This document shows positions 7,700 to 16,180 of a stretch of 64,000 bases of DNA, piece by piece. A model generated the notes under the pieces. The model did no database searches and was not told where the DNA came from. It saw only the letters and a list, made by a program, of their open reading frames with translations. This DNA is from Azospirillum formosense (GTDB lineage Bacteria > Pseudomonadota > Alphaproteobacteria > Azospirillales > Azospirillaceae): NCBI RefSeq assembly GCF_040500525.1, contig NZ_CP159404.1:649001-713000 (forward strand). Reading direction: 5' to 3'. Every line of letters starts with the position of its first letter. Position 1 is the first letter of the stretch. The translations under genes and the position numbers were made by a program.

Positions 7700-10600
7700 G
7701 TGAAGACCAGCGAGCCGGACCAGCGGCCTGGATGGTCAGCGCGTCGGTTGTCGATTCTTTTCCTTCTGGTTGCGTTACCACTGATCGCCTTTGAGGTGCA
7801 CAGCATCCTGGAATTGCGCAAGTCCCGGGAAGCGGAAATCCGCGCGGATTCGATGCAACTTCTGGATCAGGTCGAGTCCGAACAGCAGCGCATCGCGGAT
7901 GACATTGAACACGTCCTGGTTGCTCTTACCGAAATGGGAGTCGGCCGGCTGCCTCCTGCGGCCTGCCAGGAGACACTTCTTCGGATCAAGGCCAAGTACC
8001 CCCCCTACCTGGCTGTGAGCGTCAGCGACCGGTCCGGCACCATCTGGTGCTCCACCGAACCGCAGGCGCGCGGCCTGTCGGTCGCCGACCGCAGCTATTG
8101 GCAGGAGGCGCTGGCCAGCGGCAAGCAGGCCAATGGAGCCACCCTGACGTCCCGCACCACCGGGCGCCCCTCCATCCCCTTCGCCCTGGCCTACAGGGAC
8201 GAGACCGGCGCTCCGGCGGGGGTGGTCGCCGTGTTGCTCGACACCACCTGGCTGAACCTGTTCCTGCGCCAGAAGAACCTGCCCGACGACTCGGAGGTGG
8301 TGATCGCCGACCGGTCCGGCATCGTCCTGGCGCACCAGCCGGACACGCCGGACACCGTCGGCAAGCCATTGACCACGCCCTACCAGGCCATGCTGGACCG
8401 TGGGGAGCGGCGCGTGGTCGAGGCGCCCGGACCGGACGGCCGGATGCGGGTCACCGCGGTGTCTCCGTTGGCCGCCGGCGTCCCCAACCTCTATGTCCAT
8501 GTCAGCCTCGACAAGGACCGCTCCATGACGCCGGTCAACGAGGCGGCACGGCGCACCCTCGTGATCTTCGGCGGGCTTTTCCTGTTCGCCGGGCTGACCG
8601 TCGGCTGGAGCCTGTGGCGCTTCCTGCGCGCGCACGAGTTGGCGCGCAGCAACGCGCTGCGCATGGCCGCGGTGCTCGGCAGCACGGTGGACGGCGTGAT
8701 CGAGCTGAATCGCGACTGGCGCTTCACCTACCTGAACGACAAGGCGATCTCCCTGATCGCTCAGGGCCGCGACCTGCGCGGCCGGTCGCTGTGGGACGCC
8801 TTTCCGGAGCTGGTCGACACCCCGCTGTGGCACAAGGCCCATCAGGCGATGGTCGATCAGACGCCCACCGACGCCGAGTTCCGGGGCGCGCGCACCGAAC
8901 GCTGGTTCTGGATGCGGGCCTTTCCCAACGCCGACGGCATGTCCGTCTATCTTCTCGACATCACCCGGCGGCGCCAGGCCGAGGACGACCTGCGCAAGAG
9001 CAAGGACCGGCTGAGCCTCGCGCTGGAATCGGCCAGGGCGGGGTCCTTCGATTGGGACCTGACGACCGGCCAGGGCCACTGGTCGGAGGAGACCTTCTTC
9101 ATCTTCGGGCTCGATCCCGCCGTGCACGAGCCGACCAGCGCCGTCTGGCGGTCGGTGGTCCATCCCGACGATTTCGACATCGCCACGCTGAAGGCCCAGA
9201 CGGAAATGCTCGCCGAGCGGCGCGCCTACATCCGCCTGGAGTATCGCATCATCCAGCCCGGCGGCGCCATCCGCTGGGTCTCGTCGATCGGGCGCGTCAG
9301 CTATGGCCCCGACGGCACACCGCTGCATTTCAGCGGCCTGAACCTCGACATCACCGAGCGCAAGGCGCTGGAGGAGGCGCTGCGCCGCAGCGAGGAGCGG
9401 CTGACCATCGCGCTGGCCGCGTCGGAAGCCGGCATCTGGGATTTCGACCTGCGTGACCGGACGCTGGCCTGGTCGGACGGCATGTACCGGCTGTACGGGG
9501 TCACCCCGGACACCTTCACGCCCGGCGAGAACAGCTTCTTTGAGCTGGTCCACCCGGCCGACCGGGACACGGTGCGCCGCTTCACGAAGGACGTGCTGGA
9601 GGCCCGGCGCTCCGATTACCGGGGGGAGTTCCGCATCCTCCACCCGCGCGAGGGGGTGCGCTGGATCATGGCGATCGGGCGCCCCGTCTATGAGAATGGC
9701 CGTCTGGTCCGGCTCAGCGGATTGAACCTCGACATCACCGGGCGCAAGGCGATGGAGGAGGCTCTGCGCGACGCCAAGGCCAAGGCCGACGAAGCCAATG
9801 TGTCGAAGTCGAAGTTCCTGGCCGCGGCCAGCCACGACCTGCGCCAGCCGCTGCAATCCGCCCTGCTGTTCGCCGGAGTCCTGCAACGCCACGTCGATCC
9901 CGAAAAGGGGCGCGGCCCGCTCGCCTCCCTGGAGCGGGCGCTGGAGACGCTGAAGAATCTGCTCGACAGCCTGCTCGACGTCTCCCGCCTGGATGCCGGC
10001 GTCATCACACCGCAGGTCGGCACGCTGCCCCTGCGCCCGTTGCTGGAGGAAATCGAGGCGGCCTACGCCCCCATCGCCGCCAGCAAGGGGCTGGAATTCG
10101 CCGTCGCCCAACCCGCCCCGGAGTTGGCGGTGCGCAGCGACCGGCTGCTGCTCGGCCGGATGCTCCGCAATCTGGTGGAGAACGCCATCCGCTACACCGA
10201 GGCGGGCTATGTCCGCGTGTCCTGCCAGGCGTCGAACGGGACCGTCCGCATCACCGTGCAGGACAGCGGAATCGGCATCTCGGCCGAGCAGCAGACCAAG
10301 GTGTTCGAGGAGTTCCATCAGGTCGGCAACCCGGAACGCGACCGCAGCCAGGGGCTCGGGCTGGGGCTGGCCATCGTGCAGCGGCTGTCGCGGCTGCTGA
10401 ACCATCCGGTGTCGGTCCGCTCCGAGCCGGCCCACGGCTCGGTCTTCTCCATCGAGGCGCCGCGCGCCGCCGCCCCGGCCATGCCCCTTCCCGCCCCCGA
10501 GGCCGAGGCCGCCCCGTCCGGCGACGGCCGGCTGGCCGTTCTGGTCGAGGACGACGTGATCGTCCTGATGGGCTTGCGGACCATCTTCCAAGAATGGGGG

Positions 10601-10918
10601 TACGAGGTCGTGGTGGCCGGCTCCGCCGAGCAGGCGCTGGAACGGTTGCGCGGGCTGGCCCGCCGGCCCGACCTGATCATCGCCGATTACCGGCTGCGCA
10701 ACGGCCGGATCGGCACGGACGCCATCGTGCAAATCCGCGGGCAGGTCGGCTCGCCGGTTCCCGCCATCATCCTGACCGGCGAGATCGGCACGGACTGCGA
10801 CCGCGACGCGGCGGCGCTTGGACTCGCCGTGGTGCGCAAGCCGATCACGCCACGGCAGCTGCAAGGCGCCATCCAGGATCTCCTGAACCACAACCCGTTG
10901 AGCCAGACCGGGGATTGA
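7700..10918 (+). CDS. Hybrid sensor histidine kinase (Cache, 3 PAS, HisKA, HATPase, REC)
   Basis: A 1072-aa membrane sensor kinase starting at GTG with AAGGAG six bases upstream. The order is: TM1 at about 14-32; a periplasmic Cache-type sensor domain; TM2 at about 286-306; three PAS domains (about 320-425, 437-550, 568-685); HisKA with phospho-accepting His712 in AAASHDLRQPL; HATPase with N box NLVENAIRY and G box GLGLGLAIV near 887; and a C-terminal receiver with Asp996 in IIADYRL and Lys in VRKP. PAS2 and PAS3 are similar to each other, each ending LSGLNLDIT. The layout resembles NahK/ErcS'-type orphan hybrid kinases. There is no response regulator or Hpt gene beside it, so its partner is elsewhere. 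The periplasmic domain may sense a small organic acid or amine. Confidence 0.92.
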   Translation: MKTSEPDQRPGWSARRLSILFLLVALPLIAFEVHSILELRKSREAEIRADSMQLLDQVESEQQRIADDIEHVLVALTEMGVGRLPPAACQETLLRIKAKYPPYLAVSVSDRSGTIWCSTEPQARGLSVADRSYWQEALASGKQANGATLTSRTTGRPSIPFALAYRDETGAPAGVVAVLLDTTWLNLFLRQKNLPDDSEVVIADRSGIVLAHQPDTPDTVGKPLTTPYQAMLDRGERRVVEAPGPDGRMRVTAVSPLAAGVPNLYVHVSLDKDRSMTPVNEAARRTLVIFGGLFLFAGLTVGWSLWRFLRAHELARSNALRMAAVLGSTVDGVIELNRDWRFTYLNDKAISLIAQGRDLRGRSLWDAFPELVDTPLWHKAHQAMVDQTPTDAEFRGARTERWFWMRAFPNADGMSVYLLDITRRRQAEDDLRKSKDRLSLALESARAGSFDWDLTTGQGHWSEETFFIFGLDPAVHEPTSAVWRSVVHPDDFDIATLKAQTEMLAERRAYIRLEYRIIQPGGAIRWVSSIGRVSYGPDGTPLHFSGLNLDITERKALEEALRRSEERLTIALAASEAGIWDFDLRDRTLAWSDGMYRLYGVTPDTFTPGENSFFELVHPADRDTVRRFTKDVLEARRSDYRGEFRILHPREGVRWIMAIGRPVYENGRLVRLSGLNLDITGRKAMEEALRDAKAKADEANVSKSKFLAAASHDLRQPLQSALLFAGVLQRHVDPEKGRGPLASLERALETLKNLLDSLLDVSRLDAGVITPQVGTLPLRPLLEEIEAAYAPIAASKGLEFAVAQPAPELAVRSDRLLLGRMLRNLVENAIRYTEAGYVRVSCQASNGTVRITVQDSGIGISAEQQTKVFEEFHQVGNPERDRSQGLGLGLAIVQRLSRLLNHPVSVRSEPAHGSVFSIEAPRAAAPAMPLPAPEAEAAPSGDGRLAVLVEDDVIVLMGLRTIFQEWGYEVVVAGSAEQALERLRGLARRPDLIIADYRLRNGRIGTDAIVQIRGQVGSPVPAIILTGEIGTDCDRDAAALGLAVVRKPITPRQLQGAIQDLLNHNPLSQTGD

Positions 10919-10974
10919 GCCGCTTCCCGACCGGCGGCCGTAGCCGGGGGCGGTGGACAAAAAGCGGACCAGCC

Positions 10975-11003
10975 TTGACGGGGCAGTGGCGCTGCCCTAT
11001 ATT
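10975..11003 (+). promoter_or_regulatory. Sigma70-type promoter with overlapping TGC-N3-GCA element
   Basis: TTGACG (10975-10980), a 17-base spacer and TATATT (10998-11003) form a near-consensus housekeeping promoter 73 bases before the small gene at 11076. Just after the -10 box lies TGCACTGCA, a TGC-N3-GCA palindrome within TTGTGCACTGCAACA. Such elements resemble operators of the PHB regulator PhaR in other alphaproteobacteria, and the position would suit repression. The operator part is inference. Confidence 0.65.
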
Positions 11004-11075
11004 GTGCACTGCAACATAACGATAAGCCCTTTCTCCAGGGGGAGACGCCTTCTCAATCCTTTGAGGAGGTCCCTT

Positions 11076-11264
11076 ATGAACACGCCTTCGAACTTCGCTT
11101 CCGCCCTTCCCTCCGAACGCGAGCTGCAGCGCATCCGCCGCAAGGCGGCACGGTTGCGCGCCGACCATCTCCGCGCCTTGCTGGGCCGGCTGGCCGCGTT
11201 CGTCAAAGGACGGACGGCGGACATCGATCCCCGCCACCTCGGTGGCGGCCGGGCCGCCGGTTGA
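11076..11264 (+). CDS. Small basic helical protein, unknown function
   Basis: A 62-residue protein preceded by GAGGAG seven bases before the ATG and by a near-consensus promoter, so it is probably well expressed. The central part, ERELQRIRRKAARLRADHLRAL, would form an amphipathic Arg/Leu-rich helix, followed by LLGRLAAFVKG. It resembles in style the short Arg-rich proteins of alphaproteobacteria that are controlled by small RNAs or stress, but I cannot assign a family (it is not a clear DUF1127 protein). A patatin-like gene follows 174 bases downstream in the same direction. Confidence 0.65.
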   Translation: MNTPSNFASALPSERELQRIRRKAARLRADHLRALLGRLAAFVKGRTADIDPRHLGGGRAAG

Positions 11265-11438
11265 CGACGGCCATCCCGGATTTTTCCCTGACACAGCGGC
11301 AGTAACGCCCCGCCACGCCCGGGAGGCCCTTTCGGGGGCGCACCCCTTTTGCGGGCGCAAGGCGGCGGCGCCGGCCCGGCGGCGGTTCGCGACAGCGGCG
11401 CCGCGCGGGCCGGTTGTTCTTCGGTTGGAGTTTTTGAC

Positions 11439-12401
11439 ATGCAGAAACGAGCGGTCGCCCTGGGCGGCTTCGGTGGATTCAACCTGCACGGCGCGGGCGT
11501 GCTGACGGCGCTCGACCGCCTGGAGCGGATGCCCGACCTGTTCACGGTCACCTCCGGGCAGATCGTCGTGCTGGCCGCCTGGCTGCGCGGCGAGGACGTG
11601 CGCCGCCTGCTTCTCGAACACACGGGGGCGTCCGGCGGGCTGCTCCAGGCGTGGCAGACCGCCCTGTTCGGGCACAAGGGCGTGTTCCGTCCGGTGCTGG
11701 GCGAGCATGCGCGGCGCTGGCTGGATGTCCCGCTGTCGCCCTCGGCGGTTCTGGAGCGGCTGATGCCGGCCCGCCAATACGCCCCGGTGCGCGACCGCGA
11801 CACCGTGGCCGAGATCGCCCGCACCCTGAACGAGGCCGAGGTCGGCGTCGTCTTCAACACCTACGACTTCCGCTCCGGCAACGGGCTGCTCCACGGCAAC
11901 GCCGCCGCCCGCCGCCTGATGGCCGGCGAGGTCGGGCTGGAGGACATCACCGCCGAGGCGGTGGAAAGCGCCCTCTGGCTCTATCTCTACGGCTTCGAGG
12001 AGGCGCCCGGCGGGCTGATCGACGGCGCGTATCACCGCAGCATCGTCCTGTCGGAGCTGCACGGCTTCGACGAGGTGACGGTGGCCGCCCCCTTCCCGGT
12101 TTCGTGGATCGGGCCGGTGCCGCGCAACCAGCTGGAGGTGGAGAACTGGAAGATCCGCCAGTGGTTCGCCAACTCCTACAAGGCGGAGGTCGCGCGGCTG
12201 CGCCGGGTGATCGAGCTGATGGAGCGCGGCACGCTCAACGACCCGGCCTACCGCATCCGCTCCCTGACCGAACTGCCGCTGCGCCGCCATTACGGCTACT
12301 TCGACTATTTCACCGAGAAGGCCGAGGTGTTCGACGACGCGCTGGCCCAGGCGCTCGACCATTTCGGCGGCCCGGCGCACGAGCGGCGGCGCGCCGGCTG
12401 A
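11439..12401 (+). CDS. Patatin-like phospholipase family protein with variant nucleophile elbow
   Basis: A 320-aa cytoplasmic protein. Its N-terminus VALGGFGGFNLHGAGVLTAL matches the Gly-rich oxyanion-hole motif of patatins (GGGxxGxxxxGVLxxL). The usual GTSAG elbow is replaced by VTSGQ, which keeps a Ser at 39 but changes the flanking glycines. A DG motif, LIDGAYHRS, puts an Asp at residue 195, so a Ser39/Asp195 dyad is possible. The start is chosen at 11439 because GGAG lies eight bases upstream; the open frame extends 30 codons further without an RBS. It may be a lipid or polyester acyl hydrolase or a non-catalytic relative. Confidence 0.7.
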   Translation: MQKRAVALGGFGGFNLHGAGVLTALDRLERMPDLFTVTSGQIVVLAAWLRGEDVRRLLLEHTGASGGLLQAWQTALFGHKGVFRPVLGEHARRWLDVPLSPSAVLERLMPARQYAPVRDRDTVAEIARTLNEAEVGVVFNTYDFRSGNGLLHGNAAARRLMAGEVGLEDITAEAVESALWLYLYGFEEAPGGLIDGAYHRSIVLSELHGFDEVTVAAPFPVSWIGPVPRNQLEVENWKIRQWFANSYKAEVARLRRVIELMERGTLNDPAYRIRSLTELPLRRHYGYFDYFTEKAEVFDDALAQALDHFGGPAHERRRAG

Positions 12402-12446
12402 CCGGGTGATGCCGTCGAGCGTGCGTCCGGACTTGGGCCCGGCGGC

Positions 12447-13061
12447 TCAGGCCGCGCGGGCCTCCACCAGCTTCACGCAATCGCCCATCACGAAGCGGCT
12501 CTCCACCGCCCCCATGCCGGCCCGCGGCAGATGGGCCTCGTAGCCGGCGGTGTAGCGGGCGCCGAAGGCGAAGCTCAGCCAGGGCGACACCACGCGCATC
12601 CACAGACGGGCCGCCGCCCGCTCCGACTGCGTGTAGTCGAGGATGCGCAGCGTCCCCTCCGGCTTCAGGATGCGCCGCATCTCGCGCAGCACCGGCACCT
12701 GAAGCTCCTCCGGCAGGACGCAGAAGACGAAGGTCGCCACCACATGGTCGAAGTGGCCATCGGGAAAGCCGGTGGCCGCGAGATCCAGCACCTGGAACTC
12801 CACCGCCCGCCCCAGCCGGTCCGCCCGCCGGGCGGCGCGGCCCAGCATGGCCGGGCTGGCGTCCACCGCGGTCACGTGGGCGCCCGCTGGGTAGAAGGGG
12901 ATGTTGCAGCCGGTGCCGGCCCCGGCGTCGAGGATGCGCCCGGACAGGCCCTGGAACGTGCCCCGCCGCAGGCGCCGCTTCCACATCACCTCATAGCCGA
13001 GGTCCAACGCGTCGTAGAGCGGGGCGATGCGTTCGTAGGTACGCACATAGCCGGTCTGCAT
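12447..13061 (-). CDS. Class I SAM-dependent methyltransferase
   Basis: A 204-aa methyltransferase with motif I LDAGAGTGCN at about residues 45-54, the acidic end of beta-2 in VTAVDASP, motif II region DLAATGFPDGHFDHVVATF and LKPEGTLRI at the post-II position. The N-terminal YERIAPLYDALDLGYE is typical of the UbiE/PmtA-like group, which methylate quinones or phosphatidylethanolamine. The acceptor cannot be fixed here. It is convergent with the patatin-like gene (45 bases apart) and diverges from the small membrane protein gene at 13208. Confidence 0.82.
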   Translation of the reverse strand: MQTGYVRTYERIAPLYDALDLGYEVMWKRRLRRGTFQGLSGRILDAGAGTGCNIPFYPAGAHVTAVDASPAMLGRAARRADRLGRAVEFQVLDLAATGFPDGHFDHVVATFVFCVLPEELQVPVLREMRRILKPEGTLRILDYTQSERAAARLWMRVVSPWLSFAFGARYTAGYEAHLPRAGMGAVESRFVMGDCVKLVEARAA

Positions 13062-13123
13062 GGTTCGAAGCCTCCGCCGGCGCGGCCGGCCCGCAGCGAT
13101 GGCGCGGAGGGCCGGAAGCGCGT

Positions 13124-13154
13124 TTCGCCTGTTCTTCCTTTCATAGCAGGCGAA
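13124..13154. promoter_or_regulatory. Inverted repeat in divergent intergenic region
   Basis: TTCGCCTG (13124-13131) and CAGGCGAA (13147-13154) form a perfect 8-base inverted repeat with a 15-base spacer. The centres are about two helical turns apart, between divergent genes for the methyltransferase and a membrane protein. It could be an operator or a stem-loop; no regulator gene is adjacent. Confidence 0.35.
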
Positions 13155-13207
13155 TGTGACGGATCATCGCGCCTGGGGTCCAAAGCCCGAAACGGAATGG
13201 AGATGGC

Positions 13208-13537
13208 ATGGATGCGCTGAACCCGGCGGCGGAGGCCCGCCGTCAGGCCGGCCTGGAAATCCAGGCGCTGGCCGAGGATTTCGAACAGAGCGACGAGGCC
13301 GCCTTCCTGCGGATGCGCATCATCGGCGGGGTGGTGGCGGGTGTGGTGACTCTGGTCCTGCTGGTGCTGCTGACCGCCGGGGCGGACTGGCGCTACCTGT
13401 TCGGCTTCTGGGTGGTGATCGTCGGCTTCATCGGAATCGGCTACGCCGTGTCCGTCTACCGCCAGCGGCAGCAGACCGCCCGGCTGCGCGCCCTGGCGAA
13501 CCGCTGGCTGACCGGCGGGACGGTTCCGCCGGTCTGA
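13208..13537 (+). CDS. Small membrane protein, unknown function
   Basis: A 109-aa protein with GGAG five bases before its ATG. Residues 1-35 are hydrophilic with an acidic segment (AEDFEQSDEAAF). Two hydrophobic helices follow, at about 38-60 (IIGGVVAGVVTLVLLVLL) and 67-88, then a basic Arg/Gln-rich tail. It looks like an inner-membrane hairpin protein. No family recognised. Confidence 0.65.
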   Translation: MDALNPAAEARRQAGLEIQALAEDFEQSDEAAFLRMRIIGGVVAGVVTLVLLVLLTAGADWRYLFGFWVVIVGFIGIGYAVSVYRQRQQTARLRALANRWLTGGTVPPV

Positions 13538-13583
13538 GGAAAGGGCCGGTCCGCGGAGAAGGCCGGTCCGAGGGGAGACGGGG

Positions 13584-13913
13584 TCAGGAGGCGCGCGAGC
13601 CGCGGCGCTTGCGTCGGCGCTGGAAGCTCTGGATGCGCTCGATCACTTCGCCCATGTCGGCCGCCTCCTCGACCTCGCCGAGATGCAGGAGGACGCGGAT
13701 GTATGTGTCGATCAGGCCGAGAACGGCCTCCTCGTCGGTCACGCCATAGGCCGCTTGGCCCAGGGCGTCGACGATCAGGGTCCCGCTGTCGGCCAGCGCC
13801 TCGGCCACCTCGTTGATGGCCAGGTCGAGGGCGGTGTCGTCCCCCTCCGGCGCTTCCAGCACCGGATCGAGGATGTCGGGAAAGGAAAGCCGGTCGGCGG
13901 GATAGCCAGCCAT
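13584..13913 (-). CDS. Small acidic protein with basic tail, unknown function
   Basis: A 109-aa protein starting at the ATG complementary to 13911-13913, with GGAGAG seven bases upstream. The body is acidic and predicted helical (ALDLAINEVAEALADSG, EEAVLGLIDTYIRVLLHLGEVEEAADM) and ends in a strongly basic tail, QRRRKRRGSRAS. It has no known domain that I recognise. It lies downstream of the RNase J gene in the same direction, but a hairpin plus U-tract ends only about 15 bases before its start, so it either has its own promoter or depends on read-through. Confidence 0.65.
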   Translation of the reverse strand: MAGYPADRLSFPDILDPVLEAPEGDDTALDLAINEVAEALADSGTLIVDALGQAAYGVTDEEAVLGLIDTYIRVLLHLGEVEEAADMGEVIERIQSFQRRRKRRGSRAS

Positions 13914-13928
13914 TGGCAACTCTCCAAG

Positions 13929-13953
13929 AAAAAACAGGGCCGTGAACCGGCCC
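13929..13953 (-). terminator. Intrinsic terminator/attenuator between RNase J and the next gene
   Basis: On the minus strand GGGCCG-GTTCA-CGGCCC forms a six-base stem with a five-base loop, followed by TGTTTTTT. It lies 3' of the RNase J stop and immediately upstream of the RBS of the gene ending at 13584. Confidence 0.65.
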
Positions 13954-14038
13954 CTGGTGCGCGCGAACGGAGGGCGGGTGTCCCCCTTCTGGTGATTCGT
14001 GGCCCGATGAAACGTGGCGGCGAGGGAAGATGGCCGCG

Positions 14039-15649
14039 TCAGGCGGCCATCGGCTCCACGGCGTCGGCCAGGACGTCGGCGTCCTCCGCGACGGGCAGGC
14101 CCGTCCAGGGAATCAGCTCGCGCCCGGTGTTGGCGAGGCGCTTGGCCTCCATGTGCCCGATCACCGCGGTGCCTTCCCGGGCGATCCGCAGGATGTCGCC
14201 GTCCTCCGGAACCAGCGCCCGTTCCACGCCGCAGGCGCGGGCGAGGCGGGCGTGGGCCTCCAGATGCTCCATCGTGCCGTGCACCGGCACGGAGAAGCGC
14301 GGGCGGATCAGGTCGTACATGCGGATCAGGTCGTCCCGCTTCGGGTGGCCCGACACATGCACCGGCGCGTCGGCGGGGGTCACCACCGTCACGCCCTTGG
14401 CCTTCAGATGGTCCTGCACGTCGGCCAGCACCACCTCGTTGCCGGGGATGGCGCGGGCGGAGAAGATCACCGTGTCGCCGCTCTCCAGCCACAGGTCGCG
14501 GTGGCCGTCGCGGGCGAGCCGGCTCAGCGCCGCCCGCTCCTCGCCCTGGCTGCCGGTGCACAGGAACACGAGGTTCCGGCGCGGCGTCCAGGAGGCCTCC
14601 ATGATGGAGATGAACTCCGGAGCCTTTTCCAGATAGCCGCTGGCGCGGGCCGCCTTCTCCATGCGCAGCATCGAGCGGCCGACCAGCACCACCTTGCGGT
14701 CGTGGGCCGCCGCGGCCTCCGCCACCGCCTGCATGCGGGCGACGTTGGACGCGAAGCCGGTCACCGCAATGGCGCCTTTGCGCCCGGCGAAGGCCTCGAT
14801 CAGGCCGGCGCGGGCATCCGCCTCCGACCCCGTGGTGCCGTCGACGTTGGCGTTGGTGCTGTCGCACATCATCGCCAGCACGCCGCGGTCGCCCAGCCGC
14901 TTCAGCGCGTCCAGGTCCATGGTCGGGCCGACCAGCGGGTGCGGGTCGAACTTCCAGTCGCCGGTGTGCAGGACCGTGCCGGCCTTGGTGTGGATCGCCA
15001 CCGACACCGGCTCGGGGATCGAGTGGGTGACGGTGATGGTCTCGATGCCGAAGGGGCCGATCTCGAAGGAGGCGCCCGGCTCGAACACCCGGATGCGGGC
15101 ATGGCGCAGGCCGCCGGTCTCCTTCAGCCGGTCACGGATGACGTGCGCGGCGAAGGGGGTCGCGTAGATCGGGCATTCCAGCCCCGGCCACAGATGGTGG
15201 ATGGCGCCGATGTGGTCTTCATGGGCGTGGGTGACGACCAGCCCGACCACCTCGTCCATCCGCTCCTCGATGAAGGAGGGGTCGGCCATCAGGCTGTCGA
15301 TGCCCGGCGCCTCGTCGCCCATGAAGGCGACGCCGGCGTCCACGATCAGCCATTTTCCGGCATGACCGTAGAGCGCCATGTTCATGCCGATGCGCGAACA
15401 GCCGCCGAGCGGGATGAACAGGATCTCGTCGTGGCCCGGCACCGGGCCGGGAACCGGAGCGCCCGGCGGACGGGTCGCCTTGGGACGCTCGTAGGGCTTG
15501 GGGTTCTGGTTCTTCTGGAAACGCGGGCCGCCGGACTTGCCGCTGCGCACATCACCAACAATCGTGTTCGGGCGGTTGCCGCCAAAATTCGAGTTCGGGC
15601 GGTTGCCGCCCTTGGGCGCCGCGCGGCGGCGCTTGTTATCAAACGTCAT
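14039..15649 (-). CDS. rnj: Ribonuclease J family metallo-beta-lactamase/beta-CASP nuclease, short form
   Basis: RNA 5'-3' exonuclease/endonuclease of the RNase J family (536 aa). The metallo-beta-lactamase motif HAHEDH is at residues 141-146, and beta-CASP features follow, including FLCTGSQGEERAALSRLA and HVSGHPKRDDLIRMYDLIRP. The start is set at the ATG at 15649, with GAAGGA upstream; a GTG six codons earlier is possible. It has a disordered basic N-terminal extension of about 75 residues that includes a repeated GGNRPN. The protein ends soon after the catalytic core, at about 450 core residues, so the C-terminal dimerisation domain of Bacillus RNase J appears to be missing. It may be a paralogue of the standard enzyme. 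Confidence 0.85.
   Translation of the reverse strand: MTFDNKRRRAAPKGGNRPNSNFGGNRPNTIVGDVRSGKSGGPRFQKNQNPKPYERPKATRPPGAPVPGPVPGHDEILFIPLGGCSRIGMNMALYGHAGKWLIVDAGVAFMGDEAPGIDSLMADPSFIEERMDEVVGLVVTHAHEDHIGAIHHLWPGLECPIYATPFAAHVIRDRLKETGGLRHARIRVFEPGASFEIGPFGIETITVTHSIPEPVSVAIHTKAGTVLHTGDWKFDPHPLVGPTMDLDALKRLGDRGVLAMMCDSTNANVDGTTGSEADARAGLIEAFAGRKGAIAVTGFASNVARMQAVAEAAAAHDRKVVLVGRSMLRMEKAARASGYLEKAPEFISIMEASWTPRRNLVFLCTGSQGEERAALSRLARDGHRDLWLESGDTVIFSARAIPGNEVVLADVQDHLKAKGVTVVTPADAPVHVSGHPKRDDLIRMYDLIRPRFSVPVHGTMEHLEAHARLARACGVERALVPEDGDILRIAREGTAVIGHMEAKRLANTGRELIPWTGLPVAEDADVLADAVEPMAA
15566..15610. repeat. 18-base direct repeats in the RNase J N-terminal coding region
   Basis: GTTCGGGCGGTTGCCGCC occurs at 15566-15583 and again at 15593-15610, a 27-base period (nine codons) that preserves the frame. 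It encodes the repeated GGNRPN of the basic extension. Confidence 0.75.
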
Positions 15650-16180
15650 ACGTCCTTCTTGCTTCACAACATCTCAGCCGGCATTCAACGCTGCCGGACG
15701 GGCGTGCATCGCGTGTCGATGCGGATCTCGGGGTCTCCCCGGCCATCGGCGGCGCCAGGACCGTGGGGATGGGTCGAGGCAGCCGGCCGAACCGGCCAGG
15801 GAGAGCGGTGTTCGAGCCAGTAATCCAGATGGCGACGCCGGTCAACCGCTGAATCACGACCCGGAAAGGGCTTCGCCGGTCGGTCACCCGAAGGTTACGG
15901 CCATCCGCCGGCGGTGTTGCACATATGTTTCCTTCGCGGCGGCGTTCAAGGGGCCGTTCAGGAGACGGTTCGCGCGCGGAAATCGCCGCGTCGGCGCGAA
16001 ACGGCATGGGCCGCGCGGATTGCGGGGTTGCGGGCTCCCGGACGGCTTCCGGTTGGCTGGCCTGTGCGGAGCGCATGGCAAAGAGATGGCAAAGCCAGCG
16101 CCGGCCCGCGATCCTTCGGCGCCTGCCCTGTTGTTTGCGGACGCCCGGCGAACGGGCACTGTCCAAATGGGGAGCATCCC
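15650..16180. other. Gap between RNase J and the BON-protein gene
   Basis: A 531-base divergent intergenic region. It must hold both promoters, but I find no near-consensus -35/-10 pair and no GGAAC-type general stress sigma element. Reading frames here overlap each other without an RBS and look like shadows. GGGGAG at 16169-16174 is the RBS of the plus-strand gene. Confidence 0.5.

Noticed and set aside
7775-10960. 1061-aa minus-strand open frame opposite the hybrid kinase
   Set aside because: A GC-bias shadow: composition rich in Gly, Arg, His and Gln with no domain, while the plus strand encodes a complete kinase.
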